Below, in pieces: positions 23,677 through 31,731 of a DNA stretch of 43,796 nt (the stretch's first letter is position 1; every line of letters starts with the position of its first letter). Below the pieces are notes generated by a model. It worked only from the letters and a program-made list of their open reading frames with translations, had not been told where the DNA came from and made no database searches. Origin of the DNA: JAKFWI01 sp031398975. Its GTDB lineage: Bacteria > Pseudomonadota > Alphaproteobacteria > Caulobacterales > Aquidulcibacteraceae. Position numbers and translations under genes: made by a program. The stretch is from assembly GCA_031398975.1 (NCBI GenBank), contig JANNOI010000046.1, positions 1 to 43,796 of the forward strand, given 5' to 3'.

Positions 23677-24960
23677 ATGACCGGCATCGCCGACATCATC
23701 GCGCGTGAGATCCTCGACAGCCGCGGCAATCCGACGGTGGAGGTCGATGTCGTGCTGGAGGACGGCTCGATGGGCCGCGCCGCCGCGCCCTCCGGCGCCT
23801 CGACCGGGGCGCACGAGGCGGTGGAGAAACGCGACGGCGAGCTCGACCGCTATCTCGGCAAGGGCGTGCGTGACGCTGTGGAGGCGGTGAACGGGGAGAT
23901 CTTCAACGCCATCGCCGGCATGGACGCCGAAGACCAGCGCCGCATCGATCAGACGCTGATCGATCTCGACAACACCCCCAACAAGGCCCGCCTCGGCGCG
24001 AACGCGATCCTCGGCGTCTCCCTCGCCACCGCCAAGGCCGCCGCGGAAGCCGCCGACATGGCGTTCTACCGCTATGTGGGCGGCCTGCAGGCGCGCGTGC
24101 TGCCCACGCCGATGATGAACATCCTCAATGGCGGCGCCCATGCGGACAATCCCATCGACATCCAGGAATTCATGATCGTGCCGGTGGGCGCCGACAGCAT
24201 GGCCGACGCGGTGCGCATCGGCGCCGAAGTCTTCCACACGCTCAAGAAGGAGCTGAAGGCGGCCGGCCATAACACCAATGTCGGCGACGAGGGGGGCTTC
24301 GCGCCCAACCTCTCCTCCGCCGAGGCCGCGCTCGATTTCATCGTCCGTTCGATCGAGAAGGCGGGCTATGTTCCGGGCGAGGATGTGGCGCTGGCGCTGG
24401 ACGCGGCGGCTACGGAATTCTTTCGGGACGGGCGCTATGCGCTGCAGGGCGAGGGCAAGAACCTGTCCAGCGCCGAGATGGCCCGCTACCTCGCCGATCT
24501 GGCCGCCCGCTACCCGATCGTGTCGATCGAGGACGGCATGGCGGAGGACGATTTCGAGGGCTGGAAAATCCTCACCGACCTGCTTGGCGGCTCGTGCCAA
24601 TTGGTGGGGGACGATCTCTTCGTCACAAATCCCGCGCGCCTGGCGCAAGGCGTCGACAAGGGCCTCGCCAACGCGATCCTGATCAAGGTCAACCAGATCG
24701 GCACGCTCACCGAGACGCTCGAGGCCGTCGATATGGCCCACCGGGCGGGCTATGCGGCAGTGATGTCGCACCGCTCCGGCGAGACCGAGGATTCCACCAT
24801 CGCCGATCTCGCCGTCGCCACCAATTGCGGGCAGATCAAAACCGGCTCGCTCGCGCGCTCGGACCGGACGGCCAAGTATAACCAATTGATCCGCATCGCC
24901 GAAGAGCTGGACGACGAGGGCCTGTTCGCCGGCCCGCGCTATATCCGCGGGCGCCGCTAG
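23677..24960 (+). CDS. eno: Enolase
   Basis: Converts 2-phosphoglycerate to phosphoenolpyruvate. The 427-residue protein is full length: SRGNPTVEVDV and PSGASTGAHEAVEKRD at the N-terminus, the NVGDEGGFAPN loop with the catalytic Glu, Mg ligands in LALDAAATEF, VSIEDGMAEDDF and VGDDLFVTN, the catalytic Lys in ILIKVNQIGT, and SHRSGETEDS. It precedes ftsB and the pdh genes, so glycolysis and acetyl-CoA production are neighbours. A 322-base gene-free stretch follows. Confidence 0.98.
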   Translation: MTGIADIIAREILDSRGNPTVEVDVVLEDGSMGRAAAPSGASTGAHEAVEKRDGELDRYLGKGVRDAVEAVNGEIFNAIAGMDAEDQRRIDQTLIDLDNTPNKARLGANAILGVSLATAKAAAEAADMAFYRYVGGLQARVLPTPMMNILNGGAHADNPIDIQEFMIVPVGADSMADAVRIGAEVFHTLKKELKAAGHNTNVGDEGGFAPNLSSAEAALDFIVRSIEKAGYVPGEDVALALDAAATEFFRDGRYALQGEGKNLSSAEMARYLADLAARYPIVSIEDGMAEDDFEGWKILTDLLGGSCQLVGDDLFVTNPARLAQGVDKGLANAILIKVNQIGTLTETLEAVDMAHRAGYAAVMSHRSGETEDSTIADLAVATNCGQIKTGSLARSDRTAKYNQLIRIAEELDDEGLFAGPRYIRGRR

Positions 24961-24980
24961 CGCCGCACGCCCAGCGTTTC

Positions 24981-25012
24981 TGCAGAGGTCCTCTGCAAAA
25001 ACGGTGATTTTT
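24981..25012 (+). terminator. Inverted repeat after eno, possible terminator
   Basis: TGCAGAGGTCCTCTGCA (24981-24997) is a perfect dyad 20 bases past the eno stop. It is followed by an A-run and then TTTTT at 25008-25012. The stem is strong but the T-run comes about 10 bases late, so rho-independent termination of eno is possible rather than certain. Confidence 0.45.
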
Positions 25013-25153
25013 CGCAGCCGCAGCAAAAGCCGGTTCGGCTGGATCGACGCTCGCACGGTCGGGTGAACGCCGAATGCGCGACGCATGCGCTATGGCGCGG
25101 CGCAGCGCGCCTTCCACTTGCGGCCGATGGCTAGAAGCGGCAAGGCGGTTTGC

Positions 25154-25176
25154 GATTCGGCGGGCGGACTCGATTC
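25154..25176. promoter_or_regulatory. Cluster of three GANTC (CcrM-type) methylation sites
   Basis: GATTC (25154-25158), GACTC (25167-25171) and GATTC (25172-25176) fall within 23 bases, directly before the CtrA-type box. GANTC is the target of the cell-cycle methylase CcrM in alphaproteobacteria. In such GC-rich DNA one site per several hundred bases is expected. Confidence 0.6.
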
Positions 25177-25178
25177 CA

Positions 25179-25194
25179 TTAACACGATCTTAAC
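25179..25194 (+). promoter_or_regulatory. CtrA-type binding site upstream of ftsB-pdhABC
   Basis: TTAACACGATCTTAAC matches the full CtrA consensus TTAA-N7-TTAAC. It lies about 90 bases before the ftsB start in an intergenic region; A/T-rich words of this kind are rare here. A second such box was not noticed elsewhere in the window. CtrA itself is not in the window. Confidence 0.65.
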
Positions 25195-25282
25195 GTAAAG
25201 GGCGGACCCTCGGGGTGCGGGCGGCCGGGCGCGCAGGGGTTCCGGGCCCCCCATTTAAGCAAGCGAAACCAAGGGCGTAGCG

Positions 25283-25633
25283 ATGGACGTGGCGGGGCGT
25301 CAGGGAGGGGAGTCACCCACGCGGCGCGCGCCCTCGCCGGTTCTGTCCCTCAGCCTTGCGGCGCTGATCGTCTATCTGGCCGCCCACACCGTGACCGGAC
25401 GCCATGGCCTGGTCAGTTACATGGGACTGCAGGAGGAAGAACGGGCGCTCATGGCGCAGCGCGAGGCGCTAAAGGCGGAGGCCCGCGCGCTGGACGCCCG
25501 CGCCCGACGCCTCGCCAGCGCCCGTCCCGACCTCGATTCGCTCGAAGAGGCGGCCCGCGAAACCATCGATGCTGCCCATCCTGATGAGATAATATTCCTA
25601 ATTTCTGAGGCCCCTCGCGCGGATGAGCATTGA
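25283..25633 (+). CDS. ftsB: FtsB/DivIC septum formation initiator
   Basis: Small bitopic cell-division protein of the FtsB/DivIC family, which with FtsL and FtsQ activates septal peptidoglycan synthesis. The 116 residues show a short cytoplasmic N-terminus, one membrane helix (about 19-37, PVLSLSLAALIVYLAAHTV), a periplasmic coiled coil (49-79, LQEEERALMAQREALKAEAR) and a terminal HPDEIIFLI. The helix and coil fit the family well; sequence identity in this family is always low. Position between eno and pdhA is conserved in alphaproteobacteria. The CtrA-type box upstream suggests cell-cycle control. Confidence 0.9.
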   Translation: MDVAGRQGGESPTRRAPSPVLSLSLAALIVYLAAHTVTGRHGLVSYMGLQEEERALMAQREALKAEARALDARARRLASARPDLDSLEEAARETIDAAHPDEIIFLISEAPRADEH

Positions 25634-25704
25634 TCGCCGGATAGACGCGGAGCGACGCCGCGCCTAGGTATCGTGCATGACCAGCAAGACCGAGGAAGAC
25701 CGGC

Positions 25705-26700
25705 ATGGCCGATAGCGGTGGCAAGCGCGTCCGCGCGGCGGCGGGCGAAGAACTCCTCGGTTTCTATCGGGACATGGTGCTGATCCGGCGGTTCGAGGAG
25801 CGCGCGGGCCAGCTCTACGGCATGGGGCTGATCGGGGGCTTCTGCCACCTCTATATCGGTCAGGAAGCGGTCGTCGTGGGCATGCAGAGCGCGATCGAGG
25901 CGGGCGATCAGGTGATCACCGGCTACCGCGACCACGGCCATATGCTCGCCTGCGGCATGGACCCGAACGGCGTGATGGCCGAGCTTACCGGCCGCATCGG
26001 GGGCTATTCCAAGGGCAAGGGCGGCTCGATGCACATGTTCAGCCGCGAGAAGGATTTCTTCGGCGGGCACGGCATTGTGGGCGCGCAGGTGAGCCTCGGC
26101 ACGGGCCTCGCCTTCGCCAACCGCTACCGGGGCGACGACCGCGTGTGCCTGGCCTATTTCGGGGACGGCGCGGCCAATCAGGGCCAAGTGTATGAGAGCT
26201 TCAACATGGCCGCCCTGTGGAAGCTGCCGGTCGTGTATATCATCGAGAACAATCAGTACGCGATGGGCACCTCGGTCCAGCGCTCCTCCTCCGAGACCCA
26301 CCTCTTCAAGCGCGGCCTGAGCTTTGGGATACCGGGCGAGGAGGTGGACGGGATGGACGTGCTGGCCGTGCAGGCGGCCGGCCGCAAGGCGGTGGCGCGC
26401 GCCCGCGCCGGGCAGGGGCCCACGCTGCTGGAGATGAAAACCTATCGCTATCGCGGCCATTCCATGTCGGATCCGGCCAAGTACCGGACCAAGGAGGAGG
26501 TCGATGCATTCAAGACCCAGCGCGACCCGATCGACCATCTGAAGAAGCTTCTGATCGAGGGCGGCCACGCCGACGAGGAGGCGCTCAAGACCATCGACCG
26601 CAAGGCGCGCGAGACGGTGGCGGCGGCGGCCCAGTTCGCCCAGGAAAGCCCCGAGCCGCCCGTGAGCGAGCTCATGACCGATATCTACGTCGCAGCTTGA
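25705..26700 (+). CDS. pdhA: Pyruvate dehydrogenase E1 component, alpha subunit
   Basis: E1-alpha binds thiamine diphosphate and, with E1-beta, decarboxylates pyruvate and reductively acetylates the lipoyl group of E2. The 331-residue protein has the ThDP motif GDGAANQGQVYESFNMAALW ending in ENN, the phosphorylation-loop-like YRYRGHSMSDPAKYR, and the N-terminal MVLIRRFEERAGQLYGMGLI with HLYIGQEA. The ATG at 25705 has GAGGAAG seven bases upstream. It lies 71 bases after ftsB and 31 before pdhB. An ATG at 25677 opens only a 12-codon frame and is ignored. Confidence 0.97.
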   Translation: MADSGGKRVRAAAGEELLGFYRDMVLIRRFEERAGQLYGMGLIGGFCHLYIGQEAVVVGMQSAIEAGDQVITGYRDHGHMLACGMDPNGVMAELTGRIGGYSKGKGGSMHMFSREKDFFGGHGIVGAQVSLGTGLAFANRYRGDDRVCLAYFGDGAANQGQVYESFNMAALWKLPVVYIIENNQYAMGTSVQRSSSETHLFKRGLSFGIPGEEVDGMDVLAVQAAGRKAVARARAGQGPTLLEMKTYRYRGHSMSDPAKYRTKEEVDAFKTQRDPIDHLKKLLIEGGHADEEALKTIDRKARETVAAAAQFAQESPEPPVSELMTDIYVAA

Positions 26701-26731
26701 CGCCCCGATCAATCCGGAGACGGCGCCTTTC

Positions 26732-28135
26732 ATGAGCACTGAGATCCTGATGCCCGCCCTGTCCCCTACCATGGAGGAGGGCACGCTCGCGAAATGGCTG
26801 GTCGCCGTGGGCGACAGCGTCCATGCCGGGGACGTGATCGCCGAGATCGAGACCGACAAGGCGACCATGGAGGTGGAAGCCGCCGACGAGGGCGTGGTGG
26901 AGAAGATCCTCGTGCCCGCCGGCAGCGAGGGCGTGAAGGTGAACACGCCGATCGCGCTGCTGAAGGGCGAAGCCGCCAACGGCGCCGCCAAGCCCGCCCC
27001 GAAAGAGGCGCCGCGCGCCGCCCCGCCCGCAGAGGCCGCAAAAGCGCCCGCCCAACCGGACATGCAGCAGGAGCCCGTCGCCGCGCGCCCTGAGCCGAGC
27101 GCCGCACCCGCCCCCGCACCCGTATCGGACCCCGAAATCCCCGCCGGCGCCACGCTGACGCGCACCACGATCCGCGACGCCCTGCGCGACGCCATCGCCG
27201 AGGAAATGCGCCGCGATCCCACCGTCTTCCTGATCGGCGAGGAGGTGGGGGAGTATCAGGGGGCCTATAAGGTTTCGCGCGGGCTGTTGGAGGAGTTTGG
27301 CCCCAAGCGCGTGGTGGACACCCCGATCACCGAGCACGGCTTTGCGGGCTTGGCCGTCGGCGCCGCCATGGCCGGCCTTAAGCCGATCGTGGAATTCATG
27401 ACGTTCAATTTCGCCATGCAGGCGATTGACCAGATCGTCAATTCCGCCGCCAAGACGCTCTACATGTCCGGCGGGCAGCTCCGCTCCTCGATCGTGTTTC
27501 GCGGCCCCAATGGCGCGGCCGCCCGCGTCGGGGCCCAGCACAGCCAGGATTATTCCTCCTGGTACGCCCACGTCCCGGGCCTGAAAGTGATCGCGCCGTA
27601 CGATTCCGCCGACGCGAAGGGCCTGCTCAAGGCCGCCATCCGCGATCCCAATCCGGTGATCTTCCTCGAGCATGAAATGCTCTACGGGGAGAGCTTCGAC
27701 GTGCCGGCGGGGGACGATCACGTGCTCCCGATCGGCAAGGCCAAGGTGCGCCGGCCCGGGCGCGACGTCACGATCACGGCCCATTCGCGCATGGTCGGCG
27801 TGGCGCTGAAGGCGGCGGAACTCCTGGCCAAGGAGGGCGTGGAGGCCGAAGTGATCGATCTGCGCACCCTGCGTCCGCTCGACGCCGACACCGTCATCGC
27901 AAGCGTCAAACGCACCAACCGGCTGGTGACGGTCGAGGAGGGCTGGGGCCAGAGCGGGGTAGGCGCGGAAGTGGCCGCCCGTGTCGTCGAGGCCGCGTTC
28001 GACTATCTCGACGCCCCGCCCGCGCGCGTGCACCAGGTGGACGCCCCGCTCGCCTACGCCGCGAACCTCGAAAAGCTTGCCCTGCCCGACGTCCCCGCCG
28101 TGCTGGAGGCGGTCAAGCGCGTGCTGTACCGCTGA
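26732..28135 (+). CDS. pdhB: Pyruvate dehydrogenase E1 beta subunit with N-terminal lipoyl domain
   Basis: 467 residues in two parts. Residues 1-78 are a lipoyl (biotinyl/lipoyl) domain with the modified Lys43 in IETDKATMEVEA, followed by an Ala/Pro/Glu linker (about 79-140). Residues 145-467 are the E1-beta transketolase-type domain (VFLIGEEVGEYQGAYKVSRG, PITEHGFAGLAVGAAMAGLK, VRVGAQHSQ-like region at about 265-273, IFLEHEMLYGE, VEEGWGQSGVGAEVA). A lipoyl domain on E1-beta is a known alphaproteobacterial trait. The first 74 codons are nearly identical to those of pdhC. Confidence 0.97.
   Translation: MSTEILMPALSPTMEEGTLAKWLVAVGDSVHAGDVIAEIETDKATMEVEAADEGVVEKILVPAGSEGVKVNTPIALLKGEAANGAAKPAPKEAPRAAPPAEAAKAPAQPDMQQEPVAARPEPSAAPAPAPVSDPEIPAGATLTRTTIRDALRDAIAEEMRRDPTVFLIGEEVGEYQGAYKVSRGLLEEFGPKRVVDTPITEHGFAGLAVGAAMAGLKPIVEFMTFNFAMQAIDQIVNSAAKTLYMSGGQLRSSIVFRGPNGAAARVGAQHSQDYSSWYAHVPGLKVIAPYDSADAKGLLKAAIRDPNPVIFLEHEMLYGESFDVPAGDDHVLPIGKAKVRRPGRDVTITAHSRMVGVALKAAELLAKEGVEAEVIDLRTLRPLDADTVIASVKRTNRLVTVEEGWGQSGVGAEVAARVVEAAFDYLDAPPARVHQVDAPLAYAANLEKLALPDVPAVLEAVKRVLYR
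26744..26953 (+). repeat. Lipoyl-domain repeat, copy 1 (in pdhB)
   Basis: This stretch is very similar in DNA sequence to 28162-28371 in pdhC. It includes a 32-base exact match (26771-26802 and 28189-28220), which also covers silent positions. Most likely a domain duplication kept similar by gene conversion. Confidence 0.8.
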
Positions 28136-28149
28136 AAGGCGCTTCCCCG

Positions 28150-29436
28150 ATGCCGATCGATATCCTGATGCCCGCCCTCTCGCCGACGATGGAGGAGGGC
28201 ACGCTCGCGAAATGGCTGGTGAAGGAGGGCGACAGCGTCCAGCCCGGAGACGTGATCGCCGAGATCGAAACCGACAAGGCGACCATGGAGGTAGAGGCGG
28301 TCGATGAAGGGGTGCTGGAGAAGATCCTCGTGCCCGCGGGCACGGAGGGCGTGAAGGTCAACGCCAAGATCGCGCTGCTCAGCGGGGCCGATGCGCCCGC
28401 GCCTGCGGCCGCCAAGCCCGAGCCCGCTCCGCCGCAACCTGAGGCGAGCGCCAAGCCGGAGCCTGCGAAGCCTCCAGCCGCCGCGCCCCCCGCGCCTAAA
28501 GAGCAGGGGGAGGGCGGCGCGCGCGTGCTGGCCTCGCCGCTCGCCAAGCGCCTCGCGCAGCAGGCCGGCATCGCTCTTTCCGGGCTTAAAGGATCGGGCC
28601 CGAACGGGCGGGTGGTGAAGCAGGACGTCGAAAGCGCGCTGGCCGCCAAGCCCAAGGGCGCGCCCGGCCCTTCCAGCGGCGTCCTGGTGCCCTTCCGCGC
28701 CCCGGGCGCCGACGTCGCGAGGCCCCAGCCGGCGGGCTATCCCGAAGGCAGCTACGACATCGTCCCCATGGACGGCATGCGCAAGGCGATCGCGCGGCGG
28801 ATGACCGCCTCCTTCCGCGACGTGCCCCATTTCCCGCTCACCATCGACGTCGAGATCGACCAGCTTCTTAAGGCCCGCGCCCAGCTCAACGCCCGCCTGG
28901 AAGGGGAGGGGGTGAAGCTTTCGGTGAACGATCTCCTGATCCGCGTCGCGGCGCTGGCGCTGAAGAAGGTGCCGGACGCCAATGTCAGCTTCGCGGGCGA
29001 CGCGATCTGGCGCCACCGCCACGCCCACGTGGCGGTGGCGGTGGCGATCCCGGGCGGCCTCGTGACCCCCGTTGTTTTCAACGCCGAGGCCAAGGGCCTC
29101 GCCGAGATTTCGCGCGAGATGAAGGCGTTGGCGGAGAAGGCGCGCGCCCGCAAGCTCATGCCCCACGAATACGAGGGCGGCACCTTCACGATCTCGAACC
29201 TCGGCATGATGGGCATCAAGAGCTTCAGCTCGATCCTCAACGAGCCCCAGGCGATGATCCTCTCTGTCGGCGCGGGAGAGAAGCGCCCGATCGTGCGCGA
29301 CAATGCGGTTGCGGTCGCCACCATGATGACGCTGACGCTCACCTGCGATCACCGGGCGGTGGACGGCGCGATCGGCGCGGAGTTCCTGGCCGCGCTCCGC
29401 CTGATGCTCGAAGACCCGATGATGATGATGGCCTGA
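28150..29436 (+). CDS. pdhC: Dihydrolipoamide acetyltransferase, pyruvate dehydrogenase E2
   Basis: E2 core of the pyruvate dehydrogenase complex, which transfers the acetyl group to CoA. The 428 residues contain one lipoyl domain (1-78, Lys43 in IETDKATMEVEA), an Ala/Pro linker, a peripheral E3/E1-binding domain (about 122-155, ASPLAKRLAQQAGIALSGLK, GSGPNGRVVKQDVE) and the catalytic domain from about 200 with GTFTISNLGMMGIKSFSSIL and the active site DHRAVDG near residue 400. It lies 14 bases after pdhB. The E3 gene (lpd), often next in other alphaproteobacteria, is absent; a convergent SDR gene follows. Confidence 0.97.
   Translation: MPIDILMPALSPTMEEGTLAKWLVKEGDSVQPGDVIAEIETDKATMEVEAVDEGVLEKILVPAGTEGVKVNAKIALLSGADAPAPAAAKPEPAPPQPEASAKPEPAKPPAAAPPAPKEQGEGGARVLASPLAKRLAQQAGIALSGLKGSGPNGRVVKQDVESALAAKPKGAPGPSSGVLVPFRAPGADVARPQPAGYPEGSYDIVPMDGMRKAIARRMTASFRDVPHFPLTIDVEIDQLLKARAQLNARLEGEGVKLSVNDLLIRVAALALKKVPDANVSFAGDAIWRHRHAHVAVAVAIPGGLVTPVVFNAEAKGLAEISREMKALAEKARARKLMPHEYEGGTFTISNLGMMGIKSFSSILNEPQAMILSVGAGEKRPIVRDNAVAVATMMTLTLTCDHRAVDGAIGAEFLAALRLMLEDPMMMMA
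28162..28371 (+). repeat. Lipoyl-domain repeat, copy 2 (in pdhC)
   Basis: Second copy of the lipoyl-domain DNA described at 26744-26953, at the same codon offset from the start. The two diverge abruptly after about codon 74, where the linkers begin. Confidence 0.8.
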
Positions 29437-29460
29437 CGCTGCTGGCGGAGAGCCGCCGCC

Positions 29461-30204
29461 TCAGGATTGGCTGTCGGGGATGAAGCGGCCGGCTGTGCGG
29501 TCGTAGGTGAGGCGCAGGCCATGGCCCTCGAACGCCTCCCCCAGCAGGTCCGCCAAAGCGGGTGCGATTTCGGCGGGGGCGGGCAGGGTGTTCGGGTCTT
29601 CGCCGGGATAGGCCTTGGCGCGCATCGCGGTGCGGGTGGGCCCGGGATCGGCCAGGTTCACCTTGAGGCCGGAGGGCGCGCAATCCAGCGCATAGGTGCG
29701 CACCAGCGCATCGAGGCCTGCCTTGCTGGCGGCGTACGCGCCCCAGAAGCCGCGCACGCGCTTGACCGTCCCGGACGACAAGAACACCGCGCGCCCCGCC
29801 GGGCTCAGCCGCAGCAGGGGATGCATGGCCCGGATCAGGCGGGCGTTGGCCACCAGATTGACCCCGATCACCTCCTCCAGCATGGACGGGCGCGCTTGGA
29901 AGACCGGGGTCAGCTCTCCCAGCACGCCAGCGCACGCGCCGAGGCCATCGAGCCGGCCGAACCGCTCGAACAAGGCCGCGCCCAGCCGGTCGAGCGCGTC
30001 GCCGTCTTTCAGATCGAGCGGGGCGAGCGTGGCCTCCCCGCCCAGCGCGCGGATCTCGTCATCGAGGCTTTCCAAGGCCTTGGCGCTGCGCGCGACCGCC
30101 ACGATCCGCCAGCCCCGCCCTGCGAGCGCCAGCGCCAGCGCCCGCCCGATCCCGCGCGAGGCGCCGGTGATCAGCGCAAGGCGGCCGTCGGGCGCCGCGC
30201 CCAC
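29461..30204 (-). CDS. Short-chain dehydrogenase/reductase, substrate unknown
   Basis: 247-residue SDR with a Rossmann fold: cofactor loop TGASRGIG at 13-20, DLKDGDALDRL for the adenine site, a modified NNAG region (ACAGVLG), Asn116, Ser143/144 and the catalytic YxxxK (Tyr157-Lys161 in YAASKAG). An Arg after the second strand (AVARSAK) favours NADP(H). The GTG at 30204 starts two bases after the purF stop with GAGG upstream, so it ends the cvpA-purF unit. An SDR next to purF is common in alphaproteobacteria, but its substrate is not evident. It is not the FabG of this window, which is at 41977. Confidence 0.9.
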   Translation of the reverse strand: MGAAPDGRLALITGASRGIGRALALALAGRGWRIVAVARSAKALESLDDEIRALGGEATLAPLDLKDGDALDRLGAALFERFGRLDGLGACAGVLGELTPVFQARPSMLEEVIGVNLVANARLIRAMHPLLRLSPAGRAVFLSSGTVKRVRGFWGAYAASKAGLDALVRTYALDCAPSGLKVNLADPGPTRTAMRAKAYPGEDPNTLPAPAEIAPALADLLGEAFEGHGLRLTYDRTAGRFIPDSQS

Positions 30205-30206
30205 CC

Positions 30207-31715
30207 TCAGGCCTCGACGAGCAGGGTGAGCTGGAGGTCCTTTGCGGCGCGATCAGCTTGCATGTCCGCGAGCGCGGTGGGGTACTCGCCGGTGAAGCAA
30301 TGGTCGGTGAATTGGGGATGGACCGGATCGCGCCGCTCCTCGCCCATCGCCCAATAGAGCCCCTCCACCGAGAGGAAGCCCAGCGTGTCCACGCGCAGCT
30401 TGGCCGCCATTTCGGGGACGGTGAGCTGGGCGGCCATCAGCTGGTCCGCGCTCGGCATATCGATGCCGTAGAAGTCCGGCCAGCGGATCGGGGGGCTGGC
30501 GGAGCGGAAATGCACCTCGCGCGCGCCCGCCTCGCGCACCATCCGCACGATCTTGGCCGAAGTCGTGCCGCGCACGATGGAATCGTCGACGAGGATCACG
30601 CGCTTGCCGGCGAGCACGGCGCGGTTGGCGGAATGTTTGAGGCGCACGCCCAGTTCGCGGATGGCCTGGCGCGGCTGGATGAAGGTGCGCCCGACATAAT
30701 GGTTGCGGATGATGCCGAGCTCGTAAGGAAGGCCCGAGGCCTGGGCGAAGCCCATCGCCGCGGGCACCCCGGAATCCGGCACCGGCACGATCACGTCCGC
30801 CTCGGCGGCCTGCTCCTGCGCCAGGCGCACGCCCATGCGCTTGCGGATGTCATAGACGCTGCGCCCGTCCACCACCGAATCGGGGCGCGAGAAATAGACG
30901 AACTCGAAAATGCAGGGCCGGGCGCGCGCGCGCCCGAACGGGCGGTGGCTGTCGATCCGCGGGCGCCCGTCGGCGCCCTTGGTGATGATGACGACCTCGC
31001 CATTCTCCACGCTGCGCACGAAGCGCGCGCCGATCATGTCGAGCGCGCAGGTCTCCGAGGCAAGGATCGGCGCGCCGTCGAGGTCCCCCAGCACGAGGGG
31101 GCGGATGCCGTAGCGGTCGCGCGCGCCGATCAGGGTGTCGTTGGTCAGGCACACGAGCGCATAGGCGCCTTCGACCTGGCGCAGCGCGTCCATGAAGCGG
31201 TTCACCACCCCGTCGCGGCGCGAGCGGGCGATCAGCTGCAGGATGACTTCGGTGTCGGAGGTGGATTGGAAAATCGCGCCGTCCTCGACCAATTCGTCCC
31301 GCAGGGCGCGGGAATTGGTGAGGTTGCCGTTGTGGGCGATGGCGAAGCCGCCGGTGGAGAGGTCGGCGAAGAGGGGCTGGACGTTGCGGAGCAGCGTGCC
31401 CCCTTGGGTGGCGTAGCGGGTGTGGCCGATGGCGGCGAAGCCGGGCAGGCGGCGCGGCACGTCGGGGCCTGAGAAATGGTCGCCGACGAGGCCCAGATGC
31501 CGTTCGGTATGGAAGCGCTCGCCGTCCCAGGTGGCGACGCCGCACCCCTCCTGGCCGCGATGCTGGAGCGCGTGGAGGCCAAGCGCGGTGAGCACCGCCG
31601 CGTCCTCGCTGCCGAACACGCCGAAGACGCCGCATTCCTCCCGGAGCCGATCATCATCGAGGGACCAATACGCGCCGCCGCTCGGGGAGGGGTCTTGGTC
31701 GTGCGCCTGGCTCAT
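30207..31715 (-). CDS. purF: Amidophosphoribosyltransferase PurF
   Basis: First committed step of purine synthesis: PRPP plus glutamine to phosphoribosylamine. The 502-residue protein begins with a propeptide of about 27 residues, after which Cys28 (EECGVFGVF) would become the N-terminal nucleophile. The PRPP motif is VILVDDSIVRGTTSAKIV. Of the Fe-S ligands of the Bacillus-type enzyme only part is present (RPCIFEFVYF, DHCFTGEYPT), so a [4Fe-4S] cluster is unlikely. It lies 16 bases after cvpA, the classic cvpA-purF pair. Confidence 0.97.
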   Translation of the reverse strand: MSQAHDQDPSPSGGAYWSLDDDRLREECGVFGVFGSEDAAVLTALGLHALQHRGQEGCGVATWDGERFHTERHLGLVGDHFSGPDVPRRLPGFAAIGHTRYATQGGTLLRNVQPLFADLSTGGFAIAHNGNLTNSRALRDELVEDGAIFQSTSDTEVILQLIARSRRDGVVNRFMDALRQVEGAYALVCLTNDTLIGARDRYGIRPLVLGDLDGAPILASETCALDMIGARFVRSVENGEVVIITKGADGRPRIDSHRPFGRARARPCIFEFVYFSRPDSVVDGRSVYDIRKRMGVRLAQEQAAEADVIVPVPDSGVPAAMGFAQASGLPYELGIIRNHYVGRTFIQPRQAIRELGVRLKHSANRAVLAGKRVILVDDSIVRGTTSAKIVRMVREAGAREVHFRSASPPIRWPDFYGIDMPSADQLMAAQLTVPEMAAKLRVDTLGFLSVEGLYWAMGEERRDPVHPQFTDHCFTGEYPTALADMQADRAAKDLQLTLLVEA

Positions 31716-31731
31716 GTCCGAACGGCGCCTT

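Larger units (their letters stand above)
24961..25282 (+). other. 322-base gene-free region between eno and ftsB
   Basis: No convincing gene is seen on either strand. It holds an inverted repeat just after eno (24981-24997), a poorly conserved GC-rich middle, three GANTC sites (25154-25176), a perfect CtrA-type box (25179-25194), and then about 90 bases of presumed leader before ftsB. It is the longest gene-free stretch in the window and is locally richer in A/T around the boxes. Confidence 0.7.

Noticed and set aside
24836..25117. Small minus-strand frame at the eno 3' end and intergenic region
   Set aside because: No ribosome site or recognisable family; composition matches a shadow of eno.
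29444..29457. GGCGG-AGAG-CCGCC hairpin between convergent pdhC and the SDR gene
   Set aside because: Only five base pairs and no T-run on either strand; too weak to call a terminator.
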